Positions 33,230-45,575 of a DNA stretch of 64,000 bases are shown here, in pieces (position 1 is the first letter of the stretch; every line of letters begins with the position of its first letter). Under the pieces are notes generated by a model. It ran no database searches, was not told where the DNA came from, and was given only the letters and a program-made list of their open reading frames with translations. This DNA comes from Chinchilla lanigera (lineage: Eukaryota; Chordata; Mammalia; Rodentia; Chinchillidae), in the NCBI RefSeq assembly GCF_000276665.1, contig NW_004955459.1, forward strand, positions 15,018,932 through 15,082,931, read 5' to 3'. Made by a program: the position numbers and the translations under genes.

Positions 33230-36200
33230 GTTTCAGCTGCTTTATGGGAACAGATAGACAGGTAAACCTCATATGCGATTAAGCCAACACGGAGCTATTC
33301 GCATTTGGAGTCTTGTTAGTAATTTCGCATTCTTCTGGAGCTAAGCCAACTGATGGGCTGCAACATGAGATAATCGGTGCTACTGATGGATGAAGGTCCC
33401 ATAAGAGATGACAGACAGACTCTAGAAATAGAAATCCCAGAGTCTCTACATGTGCACAGACAGCACAAGTGCATGTAATAACATGGTGCCCATTTGCAGA
33501 ATGACAGCCTATTTCTGTGAGCTGACAGCAACAAAAATTTCCCCAAAATATTGCTCTTCATGATTTGGAAGGTGAAAGAAATAAGCTGCATTTTTCTCTC
33601 TGGTTGTTATTCATAAGTGGAGTGCCTTACAGTGTTTCTGCTTTGGAAGCAATGGATATCTGGTGGTAAATTAAAATGCATTGTTTTTATAAATAACTTT
33701 CAAGAACATGAAACAGTGCACTGGGTAGTATGAGAAATACTAGTAATTGTTTTCCTTATGCTCTCGCTTGGCCCCACTCCCACTCTCTCTCAGCTCTACT
33801 ACATCAAGCCAGTGCTGCCTGAGAATAGCCGACTCAGGATTACCATTTTCTCAGCTCTTGCATTCCTTGTCCACCTCAGTCTAGACTCTCAGAATCGTCT
33901 TGAGCCACACTCAATAGTGGCCTCTTAACTGTCGAATTCAATTAACATGTTGGTTCTATTTGGAGATCAGGTTCATTTATAGTATTCTATTAACATGATT
34001 CTTACTCTTGGGAACTTGACCATCCAATGGAGAATTTAACAAGAAATCAGAAATTTACATTAGCCTTGTGGAGGACCAGGGGTAAGAGGGCAAAAAAGAA
34101 GTTCAAGCTCCAGGAGGAAACCCATGCGGAGGTTAGGAGGGCTGAGTACAATCTTCTAAAGCTGGATTTCTCTGGAGGCATTTGTCAGTGTGGCAAGTAT
34201 CATGAGTTTCCAGACAGAACAAAATAATCATCCATCAGAACTGTTAAATGCTGCATGTTTGCATACATCTTTGTATTTTCTTTAGAATACATTTATTCTT
34301 TCTAGGCAAAGGAAGCAAAGTTTAATTGAAAGCATTTATTGTACAAACTTGCATGAGGCTAGTACAAGGACGGAGTTGTCTATTGCATAAATAATTCTAC
34401 CAAAATCTAGGCTTGTATTTTTGAAATCTGAAAATGTCCCGAGACACACAATGATAATCTACTGCCATGTACCTTCTCTGAACATGCTGTAGCCTCTCTT
34501 TCCTTTTTCTCCCTTCCTTTAGATACTGCTGCTTCTCTCCTTTAAGAAATCTTTGGGCACCTTTAACTAAAACTTGATTCCATGACTATCATTTCCCCTT
34601 CTCCCCAACAGTGCCATGGAATTGAGAAGGGATCTGTAGGATGGGATGAGCTGAGTTTATCTTGCCTAGTAGATTTCAAAATCATTGACCATGAACGTGA
34701 TATATCTTCTTCGTCTCAGTGTCTAGCAATGAGTACCTTCCCAATATACTTTGGAAGGGAGTAGTGTTACTATTCACCTATAATAGCATTGACTCAAATT
34801 CACAAACAGCCTAAACAATGTTGAACTCATTGAATTAACTGCAATATTCAAGTGAAATAAATGAGCTACAATCAGGAGCCAAAGCAATTAATGCTATACA
34901 TTTAGGACGTGCTAAATACAGGAAAACTGTAAGCCCTAGAATTAGTTTAATGCTACTTGTGCTGATAGCACAGATATGGAATGTCTTCATTTGGCTCCAT
35001 AGCAGTAGATTACAAGAACACTATTTGAAAGAGTGTCATATTCTTTTATAGAATATTCAATAAAGTAGTAATAAAAATGAAATGCCAGCACCTATAAGAA
35101 GGATTGTATAGTCCTGTCATTTGTTACAACTTAAAGTGAAATTCTTTTTGTAACAATGCTCAGTGATGTAAGATGCAGGCCCCTCAGTTCCTCTGGAAAA
35201 TGAACATTCTTCCTTGGCAATATGAAAAATTCCATATTTCATAAAAACCACTACCTGCCAGATGCAAGAGAACTAAGTAATGTATATGTTCTTGAGAAAA
35301 GCCTGCTATTGGCCTTGGGAAAGAGGAAAGTGCAGATTCAGAAATAGGTACCCATGAATAATAAGTAAGTTGTTCAGCACCTCTAACGGAGCTCGCTTCT
35401 CTTGCCCCTCCACCTAGTCAATCTGCAGTCAGTGGAAAAAGTTCTCTGATTTCACTTGTTTACCCAAGATTCTCAACAATACCTCTCAGATCATTTCTCC
35501 TTTCCTTCTGCCTCTTCTGCATATCCCATAGGTTCTCCTGAGAAATTTCATTTTGGAAAGAAACAAAGAAGGATTAATAGGGCCTTTCTACTTTCTGTCC
35601 TAACATTGCAGTTCTCCTGAATCGATTAATTACTGAGCCAGTTATCAGCCAGAGAGAGAGAGAGAGAGAGACAGAGAGACAAGAAGGAGGAGGAGGAGGA
35701 GGGGGAAGCTAGAGGAGGGGAAGGGAAGGAAGGAAATATACCAATTAATATCTCAATATGCACCAGAAATTATACATGTAAGTGCACAGAAGTGGATTTT
35801 TGCATGTCCTGTACATTATAGAGAAACAACATAATCCAGAGCCTTGGCTCTGATATTTGTAAAATTCTTAATAATAGAAAAGATGTTCTCTATGTTTCTG
35901 AAGACCAGCTCAATGCAGAAATGCTGCTAGACTTCAAGGTGAGTGTATGGAATCCTCACCCAGCGTGTTTTCTCTGGGCTTCTGCTGAGTAGATCAGACA
36001 ACCAGGAGGTTCTGTCAGCGTGATAAGGACAAAGCTCTCACCCTGTCTGCAGACAGCAATCAATCCAATTTGCTCACTTCCCAAAGTTATCTGCCCCCTG
36101 CCACTCCTCCTCAGGGAGTGGAAATGAAGCCCCCTTGTGAGTTGCAGGCATGATGGATTTTTTCATAAGGGACAGTGACAGGAGCAAGGCTAATAGCTGG

Positions 36201-36595
36201 GCATCAACAGGAACCAAGCTCCTGGAATCACAGGTCAGCGCCACCAGGCATTTTTGGAGAATAACATAGCCAACCCTAAAAGCCTCATCTTGATTTTTAA
36301 AAGAAAATATTAATCATGGGGGAGGGTGGTGTTTAAATCCATCCGCTTTTTCTTTTCAAACTGGCAGATGATTTAATCAACTTCCTTAACAAGCTGTGAA
36401 GAGCTGACCTTTCGAAAGCCTCCTGCAAGCGCGAATATTTAAAAGCAAAGGCTTTCCAAGAACCAACAGAACTAAATAGTATTCATTAATATTCTCCGCT
36501 CTGTGGAATTTGCTACAATCCTGGGTCCAGTGTCTGAGTGAGGGCCTTGAGAAGTGCCTCCTATAACTTCTGCTCTCTGCTTGGTGGTGCTGCAG
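33230..36595. other. Long repeat-poor stretch
   Basis: Three kilobases with almost no interspersed repeats except the GA microsatellite at 35.65 kb. Parts (33230-33600, 34800-35000, 36300-36540) look like possible conserved non-coding DNA. No gene or splice-framed exon is evident. Confidence 0.45.
35650..35735. repeat. (GA)n/(GGA)n polypurine microsatellite
   Basis: GA units, then 'agacaagaagg', then GGA units and G-rich purines. Only a few pyrimidines break the tract. Confidence 0.9.
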
Positions 36596-36599
36596 TCTC

Positions 36600-36695
36600 C
36601 CATGCAGGAGTCATCATTCCCATTTGAGAGATGAGTCATCTGTAGCTCAGAGAAGTTAAATAGATTTACCGGGATGACACAGCTTTTGAGATCCC
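36600..36695 (-). repeat. MIR CORE fragment
   Basis: 'attcccatttgagagatgag', 'agctcagagaagttaaatag' and 'gatgacacagct' are the reverse-strand MIR CORE in order. Confidence 0.65.
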
Positions 36696-37070
36696 ACTAG
36701 GCAGAAGTTACATAGGTCTGAAATTTTCATGGCTTCTGGCTTAGTGCAGACTGTATATAAGAGACTGTATTTGAAAGCATCAAACAGGCATTCCCTTGTT
36801 CCTTCCTCGCCAGCCAGACCCCCTACCCCTCTCACTTGGGCAACCAAATTCCCAGAGATGGAATGTGTCCTCTTGTGTACAACCTACGTGCCTCTGTAGA
36901 GAGCCTTCATCCACCAGTTTAAAGTAGCAGGCCTTAGGGACCACGTCCCCCTTCATTTGGGTCCGGCTCAGGTGCTGGCTCCTTTGTGATCCCATTCCAT
37001 CCTCATTCACTTAAAAATGTGGAAAAATTTATGTCACTTCACCATAACATATAGCTGGCAGTTAGCTCTG
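36696..37070. other. Unique stretch
   Basis: No gene or repeat recognised. Confidence 0.45.
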
Positions 37071-37074
37071 GAAG

Positions 37075-37165
37075 GGCATTTGGGCTTTACAGTACAACTC
37101 TTCCATTTCTTCAGATGAGAAGGTGAGACATGGAAAGACAGTGGCTTGGACGAGGCCACCTCATG
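37075..37165 (-). repeat. Probable MIR-like fragment
   Basis: 'atttcttcagatgagaaggt' and 'acagtggcttggacgaggcc' recall the MIR core and its downstream step, but divergence is high. Confidence 0.35.
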
Positions 37166-37938
37166 AGTTCATGACAAGGCCATCCTCCCCAGCTCCAGCC
37201 CATCGCTCTGAGGTCACTCCATGGTGCTGCTAGAGTATATATAAAAGCCACTCTGTCTTCCATTTTAGAACACCAATTTTCCCTCTATCTTTAAACCTGA
37301 GATTTGGCACCAGACTTTGTTCATTTTAAAGAGAATTTCTGGCATCAGCCATCCAATGTGGATGTGTTCCTAAAATCACACAATTAGGAATCGTGTGTCT
37401 CTATTGCTGACTCAATAGGGAGCATCTCTGGGGAAGCAGGGGCAGAGCAGGGGTGGGAGGAACAGCCAAGGATCCTTTGCTACAAATGCCCAGGCCTGCA
37501 CTCCAGCTCAGAGTATTGGGCGAGCCCAATGCATGGAATTTCTCAGTGGAAGATTTTATATCCCAATGTTAGCCCAGCAACAGCCCCAGGACCTTACTGT
37601 CAGGTCCCAGGCCCAATCTTGCCCCTATCCCAGTCCTCTGTTGGCCTAAACATTGCTGCGCACACACAGGCAGAGCATTTGTTCTTAACCCCCTCAGCCC
37701 CTCTGGCCACTATTGTTGTTAGCAAAAGACAGAAAATGCAAGTAGGATGTGGTGCTAAAGAAGAGGGAAGGAAGGGTCGGGGTGGGACTTGGAGCGCAGC
37801 AGAAACAAAGATCGGGGACAGAAGAGAGAATCCTGAAAACCACACTATTTAGACTAGGCGGGGTGGTAATTTCAATAAACCTGCGTGTGTGTGTATGTGC
37901 ATGTGTCCAAACAACCATGAATTGGAGCTTCTATGAAA
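37166..37938. other. Unique stretch, somewhat GC-richer
   Basis: No gene is supported. The frame 37529-37852 (107 codons, plus) is Pro/Gly/Ala-rich and matches nothing I know. A short GT run lies at 37883-37903. Confidence 0.45.
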
Positions 37939-38268
37939 TATAGCTGGCCCTTCATTTCCACAGGTTCCTCATTTGTACATGTAAGTAACCACAGATTGAA
38001 AATATCTAAAACAAAAGCATTGGCACCGAATGCATACAGACATTTTTCTTGTCATTATTCCCTAAACAATATACTATAACAGCTATTGACATAGCACTAA
38101 CATCATATTGGGTATTATAAGTAATGTAGATATGATTTAGAGTGTATGGGAAATGTGCTGAGTTATGTGTAAATACTTCACCGTTTTACATAAGGAACTT
38201 GGCATCTGTAGATTTAAGTATCTGCAGGGGTCCTGGCACCAATCCTCTCCAGTACTGAGATGACTATT
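37939..38268 (+). mobile_element. Pogo/Tigger-type MITE (non-autonomous DNA transposon)
   Basis: Full-length pattern: start 'tagctggcccttcatttcca', then 'taaccacagattgaaaat', 'tcttgtcattattccctaaa', 'gtattataagtaatgtagat', 'atttaagtatctgcaggg' and end 'cagtactgagatgacta'. Both ends are mutual inverted repeats in the family and a TA lies at each end, as expected of Tigger/mariner insertion. Subfamily not assigned. Confidence 0.8.
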
Positions 38269-38319
38269 TGTGTGTATATGAGCCTGCGCTTGTTCCTAAG
38301 TGAAGCAGTGTATGTGCTT

Positions 38320-38365
38320 GTCTGTGTGTGCATGTGTGTGTGTGTGTGTGTGTGTGTGTCTGTGT
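38320..38365. repeat. (GT)n microsatellite
   Basis: GT units with 'catg' and 'ctg' breaks. Confidence 0.9.
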
Positions 38366-38494
38366 AACAAAAGGGAGATAAATAGCCTTCAGTAAAATTG
38401 TCAATTAAATGTAATGCCGTTATAGATACAGAAGTACTAATAATAGCAGGAAAAAGATCCCTCATTAAAGTAGTGTGAGTGTGAGAAGCAATGG

Positions 38495-38640
38495 AGTGAG
38501 TGTGAGAAGAGCAGGCTCCTGATGTGGAGCTAGTGGAGTTCCGCCTTTGTCACCTGCTAACTCCTTAGGGTCATGGAGGTGGGCGTGAGAGTCTGCCTAG
38601 GATCTGGCACACCGTGAGGGTTCAGTCAGTATTAGCCCCG
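38495..38640 (+). repeat. MIR SINE, near full length
   Basis: Forward order: 'agaagagcaggctcctgatg', 'tggagttccgcctttgtcac', 'ctgctaactccttagggtca' and the 3' end 'gatctggcacaccgtgaggg' with 'ttcagtcagtattagc'. The central core is deleted. Confidence 0.65.
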
Positions 38641-40500
38641 CACGTGTTGGTGAGCAGAGTCAAGCAATTAGGAGCAGGGAAAGATAAGAACATTTGGTTC
38701 CCTTTCCTCTCAGATTTGAAGAAGGAAGACATCCACCAACTTAAAATTTAACATTTTTACACTGTGTCTCTCAACATCTCAGCAATTGCCTGAATAAACT
38801 TTCAGGGACAAATGGCAGTCTGGTACTTCTAAGAAGGCTATAGGAGGTGTCAGTGATAGTCTGGAATATCCTGAAGAGCCTACCCAGTGCAGAAGCTTAG
38901 GGGCTCTGAGGCAGATAGCAGGAGAAAACCCTTCAGAGAGAAACACAGTTCTTAACAATTACTGCTAACTATGCAATGAAAGAGAGAACACTCTTTCAAT
39001 TACCAAATGTCAGCTCTAATCCCTACTTATGAGCGTTGGAAATAAAATGATCCAATAATTACACAATCTGCAGGAAAATTGACAAATATATTCCCAATAC
39101 AAATGATTTATTGAGCCTGCCCGGCTACATCCTGGCTTCCCTCCCTAATGAAAGCTGTAAAAACCATGCCCTGTGTTTCGATAATCACAGTGATTTCTTA
39201 CAAACCACTGATTAAGCAATACATGAAGCAAGCATTTTGGAAACTCTGAAATAGCTCTGATTTGCTGCACATCTCTTCAAAATGATGGTCTCTCTGTGTA
39301 GGTGGCCTATTAAAGAATTATATAGTAGTACTTCAGAGAGGACCTTTTATAACTGAGAACATCTTAGAGGTCAGAAGAAGGTCAATGTCCTACTGGAGCC
39401 ATGTGGAAGAGCTGGAATGAAACCCAAATGCCCCAATTTCCAGCCTTTTCCCTGACCCCATAGACTAACCTATTAACAAGGTGTAATCAAATGTGGGCCA
39501 TTAACCTTTATTACTTCCCCTTTGAAAGCTAAGCCGATCAATATGTTCCTGTCACCAATAAGGTAGTCATTTGGTAAATTAATGACTTTGAGATAAAATA
39601 GAAATAATAATAAAACACCTATTCTTGGACATAACATAATGTGGACAAGAAGGCTGGGTGAGCATCAGGAGATCTGCATGATGGTATTACCAGGAAGGAG
39701 GCTCCCAGTAAAACACATGTTCTTCTCTAGAGGGTTCCTGAAAGTCCTTGGATACCCTTAGTAAAAAGAGAAAAAGTCACCTAGAGGTCCAGAGAATTAT
39801 GAAGCTGAGGCTGTGATAAAAGGACACTGAGGAAGCAGGAAAGAGTAGAAATAGAAAAGCGACATGGAGAAGCAGATTTGGAGTGAGTTACAACAAGTTT
39901 AGAGGACAATAAAACGTTTAAACTTACTCATTCTTGTGAGTTTGCTAACTGTCAACAGTAATGCTAAAACATCATTTTTGTAGCCCTATTTCCCATTTCA
40001 GGTAAATCATTGAGACTCTGTGATAGCGTGACTAAACTATTTTGGGTGAAATATTCTTTGAAAATCCAACGAAAGCTGAGGATTCACTTCCCTAGATAAC
40101 TTCACATCTCTGCATGTACCTAAAGCTCTAGAAGTGACATCAGGGTGTTCAAAGATTCTTAAGCTGAAGTCCATCATTTTTGTACATCCTCTAAGCTTCC
40201 ACCGTGTGCACTGTATAATCCTCACACACATCCATGATTGGCAAGCTCTCTGGACTCTGCTTCTGAAACCCAAGCACCTCCTCTTGTGTTGATCAGTGAG
40301 CATGCGTGTGTGCATGGGAGCACATGTGTTGGTCCATGCACAATGTCCAGGACGTAATCTTTCTGAGGATTCATTACCTGACTTATAATATGAGCATACC
40401 AACACCGCCACATTCATCTCAGAGTGCTAAAAAATTAAAGTTAGATCATGGGTGAAAATATTCTTTTAAAAATTCATAAAGGATCGTAAAAATTGGTGAC
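38641..40500. other. Unique non-coding stretch
   Basis: No gene or repeat recognised. 39020-39260 is repeat-free and AT/TAAT-rich, a weaker candidate for conserved DNA. The minus frame 40037-40417 (126 codons) has no known motif. Confidence 0.45.
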
Positions 40501-40501
40501 A

Positions 40502-40842
40502 TTGTCATTATTGTTATCAAAATTGCATGCAATAGTTCTATGCAACTCGCAAAAACGTCTGTATCTTTCTAGAAGGTCAGTTTGAAAAGCCTTTCCACTT
40601 ATAAAATAAAGGTATTATAACTTTCCAATCATATTAATCTGAGCAATGTAGTTGAGGATAACGATACATAATGTAATAGCCACTGTTGATTCGTATTATT
40701 TTGTCTTGAGACCCTGTATCACTTTGAATGTTCTTGCTTTGCTTTGTTTATGTTTGTGATACTGGTATGCTGCTACTGTTCTATTTCTTTGTTTGTTTGT
40801 TTCTTATTTACTACTCTTTTTAAAATAAAAAAAATTATTTAA
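40502..40842 (+). repeat. Unnamed A-tailed repeat, copy X2
   Basis: Shares its 3' half with copies at 49.5 kb and (reversed) 60.0 kb: 'ctgagcaatgtagttgagga', 'taatagccactgttgattcg', 'attattttgtcttgaga', then a T-rich 3' part that ends 'ctctttttaaaataaaaaaa'. Possible target-site repeats 'aaaaattggtgaca' (near 40487) and 'tggtgaca' (near 40853) bracket it. It may be an L1 3' UTR or an independent non-autonomous retroelement; I could not name it. Confidence 0.6.
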
Positions 40843-40859
40843 AAATTCAAAGTGGTGAC

Positions 40860-41268
40860 ACCCTCTGCACCAAAGAGAAAACTGATCATAGCGTGAGTCC
40901 CTCTTATGAGTGAATAAAGGACTCTAACCCTGAGGGGCTGACATTTGCTGGATTCACAGAAGTATGACCTGCAGATACTGATTAGTACTCAGCTGTGTCA
41001 GTTGTTAAATTTTGCGCATTTTCCTTGTAGTACCAGTTACATGTGAAACATGATGTCAGGTACTTCCCAAAAATGGAAAACATATATATATTTGAAATTT
41101 GGTTCATATGGCCAAATAATCAAGAACTTAACTGGAAAGTTAATGCCCCTAATAGCACAAGATACTTAGTGTTTCACTAGGTCAGGAAAGGAACTCCTTT
41201 CTAGAAGGACTAAAGGAAAAACACCACAAATAAGGTGGGATTTATGGTAGTCTCAAGAAAGACCAGCC
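40860..41268. other. Unique stretch
   Basis: Nothing recognised; short TA run near 41083. Confidence 0.45.
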
Positions 41269-41287
41269 CAAAGTTATTGGTCTCATA

Positions 41288-41369
41288 TTTTTTTTTTATA
41301 CTGGGAATTGAACTCAGGACCTTGCACTTGCCAGGCAGGCACTCTGGAGCTGAGCTATCTCCCCAGCCT
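41288..41369 (-). repeat. ID SINE, antisense, with target-site duplication
   Basis: Minus-strand ID body: the plus strand reads 'actgggaattgaactcagga' then 'ctgagctatctccccagcct'. Flanking 12-base repeats 'caaagttattgg' (41269-41280) and 'caaagtttttgg' (41370-41381) differ at one base. The T-rich reversed tail is only about 11 bases. Confidence 0.9.
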
Positions 41370-41381
41370 CAAAGTTTTTGG

Positions 41382-43085
41382 TTAACTGTCAGCTCCACAA
41401 AAATGCATGTGGAGACAGAAAGAGAATCTCTTCCTGACAGCATTTAAAAAGCACAGAGAAAACAAAAGTCTCTGCAATCTATTTTACAGATGGCTTCTCC
41501 TTCCTCCCTCCTAATTCCAGGCAGAGATTTAATTACTTTAGAAGGGTAATTTCCTAAGATCTTTAAGACCTTCAGCCATGAGGTGCTAAGGGGAAGATAA
41601 GTGCTATGACTACTGTATCCATTTTGGCGCTGTGGGTAATGCACCATTAGATTAGATCCATGCAACACTCATTTCATGCTACCAATTTCTGTCTATTAAT
41701 TCTTTCCTTAAGTCTACTAAGCACCTCTTCATTTGCCCCACCACTGTTATAATTTAATATGTACAACCAGACTTGGGGTTTAATTGTTTCTTGAGTGAGC
41801 AAAAATCCAATATTTGTAAAATGCATCCATTTAAGTGAAACCCCAGCCAGACTCTGCTGCTGCTTTCGGCCTCCTCAGTGATGGCTTCGGTTTCGCTTGC
41901 ACGGAGCTCACGGCTCCACAACACTGATCCCATTAGCCAGGAGAAGGCCACAGCCACCCAGGGACGGACCTCCAGCGGCTCTGCAGTACCTGCCAGTCCT
42001 GGCCTCTCTGCACTCTCCCTTGCTTGAAAGAATCAAATGTGGCAGGAAGAACGTTAATGTATAAGTGTCCACAGCCTGTTTCCCTTGCCATCCACTAGGG
42101 AGATCTCAGTTTTGCTTTCCTGGATCAAGATGCAAGCATCTAGCTGGGTATTCAGTAATTTGAACAGCACCAGGAGTGAAAGTCTATGTGAGCTGAAAGA
42201 GGCATTTGAGTGCGGGAACAGTAGGAAAAGAAATGGGGCTGTGTGTAAGAGTCTGAGCAAGAGAAGGACTTTGAAAATCTGGCTCTGTGCAATGAGGCTA
42301 GTCCCTCTTTGGCATTTTCTCAAGACTGAAGCCAGGTTTTAAATTGCTTTCAAGTATTATTAGGTGCTGGACCAGACTTTCTTTGTATGAAGTTCTACAT
42401 AAAGGACAAGCCTGAGGATGGCTTATATCACAGGCTCTGGGTGGGGCTGCAGTCACCACAGCTACATCACAGCCTGGGACTGGAGTAGAGTAATGTTAGT
42501 GCTTTATGGTTCCTCATCACAGGCAGGATGAGGCTGCCGGAGAACGATGCCACCTTTGCTCCTCGGAAGTGAGCATGTTGTACGTGTGTGTTGTTCTCGT
42601 GGACTAGTGAGTTCAAACATCAAATCCAAAACAATTAGACTGGACCTCAGGAGCCTCTAGAATCATCTCTTTACACCATTTCCCTGATATGAACATTTCT
42701 CTTCTCTCTAGCCACCTCTCTCCCCACCCTTTCTCAGCAAACTAAAATCTTTGCACTTGTCCCAAGACATCATCTCCGGAAAATTCCCCTGTACAGTAAT
42801 CATTCTTCCTTAAAATCAGCTCCCTGTATGAGGCTGTGAGGGTCACTTCAGTGCACAGTAATAATTTTTACTCCTTCTGAAAGTTGGCGGGCTGATTATC
42901 TTTTGTTATGAGTCATGTAGTTGTTAATTTATTGGAAAATTATTACCTTAGGTGAAAAGCAGCAAGGATAAGAGGCAAGTAGATACAAAAGGTAAGTGTG
43001 GGTCTATAGGAAATCACAAAAGAAGATCAGTAAAGCTTAGCAACTAATTGAATAGGATACTTGGGGAGGATTCTTTTCCTCTGGG
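41382..43085. other. Unique stretch with a small CpG-bearing block
   Basis: No gene is supported. Between 41850 and 41980 the sequence is relatively GC-rich with several CpGs; the minus frame 41754-41957 covers it but is short and not recognised. Confidence 0.45.
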
Positions 43086-43087
43086 TA

Positions 43088-43602
43088 CCCATGGCAGATA
43101 AATGGCCCCTCAAATATCCATCCATGTCCTAATCCCTGGGCCCTGTGAACATGTTATTCAACATGACAAAGGGGAGTTAAGATTGCAGGTAGAATTGAGG
43201 TAGCTAATCAACTGATCTCAAAATGGAGAGGTGAATCTGTATTATCTCAGCGGACCTAACATAATCACAGCATTCATATAAGTAGAGGAAGAAGGCAGAA
43301 GAGCAAGATCTGGATAGTTGGCAGCATGACAAGTACTCATTCCATGTTGTTGGCTTTGAAGACTGAGGAAGATGAACATAAGCCACAAAATTCAGGCAGC
43401 CTCCAGTGGATGAAAAAAGCAAGGGTACTGATCCTCCTCTAGAGCCCCAAAAGGAGCTCAAGCTTGATGACCCCTTCATTTTCACCCAGTGAAACCTGTT
43501 CAGGACCTTCTGACCTCCAGAACTGTAAGGTAGCTAATTTGTCTAGCTGTAAGGCACAGAGTTTTTGGCCATTTGCAACAGCAGCCAGGAAAGGAAATAC
43601 AG
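43088..43602 (+). mobile_element. MLT1-like MaLR LTR
   Basis: Traceable for over 500 bases: 'atccatccatgtcctaatcc', 'tgtgaacatgttattcaaca', 'gacctaacataatcacagca', 'ttggctttgaagactgagga', 'cacccagtgaaacc', 'cttctgacctccagaactgt', and the end 'caacagcagccaggaaagga'. A complete solo LTR; no internal region is attached. Confidence 0.8.
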
Positions 43603-44448
43603 CACACTCGTTCCTATGGCCTGGTGTTTCTGCCTTCCCAAAATCCCAGCCCAAGGCATAAGCCTGGTCATCAACAGCTTGGAGCTAGAGGAAATCCTCA
43701 TCTACATTTTACAGAAAAATGTTGTCATCCAACTGGAGCTAGCAGAGCTCTATGGAGTCAATAATACATCATTTTGTGATTTCAAAGGATTCTGTTGGCA
43801 AACCTAATGGTGACTTTTTCCATGAGAAAATAAACTCTAGCTCCAAACAGTAAACTTTCTAATGACCACTTGGAATTCCTTATATTGATAAATTAGGTTC
43901 AATCTGTTACATATGCTAATGGTTTAAATAAGAGACACTGATTTTAGACCCCAGATGTGCAGGATACCAGATTATTTATGCAATTTCAAAAGTCTGAAAT
44001 TCTTGCCTGTGATCTGGTCCAGAAAAGCAACATGTTTTAGCAGAGGCAACAAGGCAGGATATTTCCTCAAGGAAGAGCTGAGGAAGTACATACTTGTATA
44101 CCTTCTTGGGGATTCCAAATCATTGTGTCACACTGTTGTAAAAACCCACATTTCTGGAATTTCTTCCTTAATGTTATCTAAATTAGACTGTAGTTACATA
44201 TATATACACACACACACATACACACTTCAGAAAATAGGTGTTGGCACAATAAAACATAAGCAGTATCAATGCTGTGTGGTATTCAAATCATAACAGGGAT
44301 GTTAAAAATGTATTTTATTATCTTCTCTTGTAAGCAGTATAACCACACATCTCAGTTTTTCTTAGCCAGTTCCAGCTTTCATCTGATGCCCTTTTCTTAA
44401 TTATTGATAGTTTCCTCTTTCAGTCTCTAAAACCTTCCTGTTAGATGA
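43603..44448. other. Unique stretch
   Basis: No gene or repeat recognised, apart from a short CA run at 44196-44225. Confidence 0.45.
44196..44225. repeat. (TA)n/(CA)n microsatellite
   Basis: TATA units running into CA units with one break. Confidence 0.85.
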
Positions 44449-44453
44449 CAAAT

Positions 44454-44882
44454 TGTCTTAGCTACATTTCTCATTGCTGAGACAAAATAACGGATACCCA
44501 AAGTTTTATTTAGCTCACTGTCTGTAGGGGTTTCAGTCCATAATTGGCCAGATCCAAGGCAAGGTGGCATGGCAGAGGGACATTGCAGGAGAGAGATAGT
44601 TCATGGCAGGCAGAAAGCAGCAAGGCAGCAAGCAACAAGCTACAAGTGACAACCAGCAAACCACTTTCTGTTCCTTATATCTTATCCAGGTACTCGCCCT
44701 TAGGGAAGGTAGCATTCATACCCAGTGTGGGGCAGCCTCAATCCTAGCATTGCACCATAAATCAATCCCTGCATCATACCTTTGATCCCAGCATCACACA
44801 CCTGAGATCCAGGCACCTCCAAAGAGCCTCACCTCGAATCACATGAGACTTGGAGGGGGGCAACTACATACAAGCTATAACA
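44454..44882 (-). mobile_element. Solo MaLR-type LTR with target-site duplication
   Basis: The plus strand runs from 'tgtcttagctacatttctca' to 'caagctataaca', TG...CA-bounded, 429 bases. Internal signs are reversed LTR words: 'tttatttagctcactgtctg', 'gtttcagtccataattgg', 'cctcaccttcgaa'-like 'cctcacctcgaatcacatga'. Five-base flanks 'caaat' (44449-44453) and 'caaac' (44883-44887) form a target-site duplication with one change, the size expected of MaLR/ERVL. Confidence 0.85.
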
Positions 44883-44887
44883 CAAAC

Positions 44888-45400
44888 TATATGGCTATTA
44901 AATTATGATTTTCTCATATATTTTCTCAAGTCCCAGTGTAGCTCTTTACTCCTTCTTCTCAGTCTGGTGCCTGCCCATTTCAATGGAATTCATAAGGGAA
45001 GGACAGGAAAACAGAGTAGATTATACCTGAAAAGCAGATGACATAAACGTATGTCTCTTTGTAATACAATGCAACTAAGTGGCAAAGCTACACTGGCTAC
45101 TATGTACACATGTGTGTGTGCATGTGTGCGTGCGTGTGTGTGTGTGTGTGTGTGTATGTGTTTAATAAACCCATTCCCAGTCCTCACCTTCTCAAACCCC
45201 AACTCAAAGCTATGAACTTTATCATCAGCTGCTTGAAGACAAAGGAAATTATTTCTCTCTATTAGTAGGAAATACAAGCATATTTTCCCAGAAAATAATT
45301 CTCATTCAAACTACTAAACCTCTGTGGGGTCTGTATACGTATATAGAAGGTGATATAGATATATAGAACAGATATAGATTTATCTGTGTATTTTATTATA
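44888..45400. other. Unique stretch with a GT microsatellite
   Basis: No gene. The GT/GC-rich microsatellite at 45107-45160 is the only named feature. Confidence 0.5.
45107..45160. repeat. (GT)n microsatellite
   Basis: GT units with 'catgtgtgcg' variants. Confidence 0.95.
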
Positions 45401-45404
45401 TATC

Positions 45405-45575
45405 ATGTACCACATAAAAATGTTTTAGTCAGTGATAGACTACATATGCAACAGAGACCCCATAAACACTCTATTGTCTCATGATATCATAGTCCATTCT
45501 AGTTTGTGTAAATACAACCTATGATATTCCCACAATGATGAAATTACCTAGAGATGCATTTCATTGGGCCTGTGA
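45405..45575. mobile_element. Non-autonomous DNA transposon, MER2/Tigger-like, second copy
   Basis: Same family as 31512-31675: 'gttttagtcagtgatagact', 'agagaccccataaacac', 'tagtttgtgtaaatacaacc', 'tcccacaatgatgaaattac' and 'agagatgcatttca'. The middle is deleted relative to a full-length element. Confidence 0.6.
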
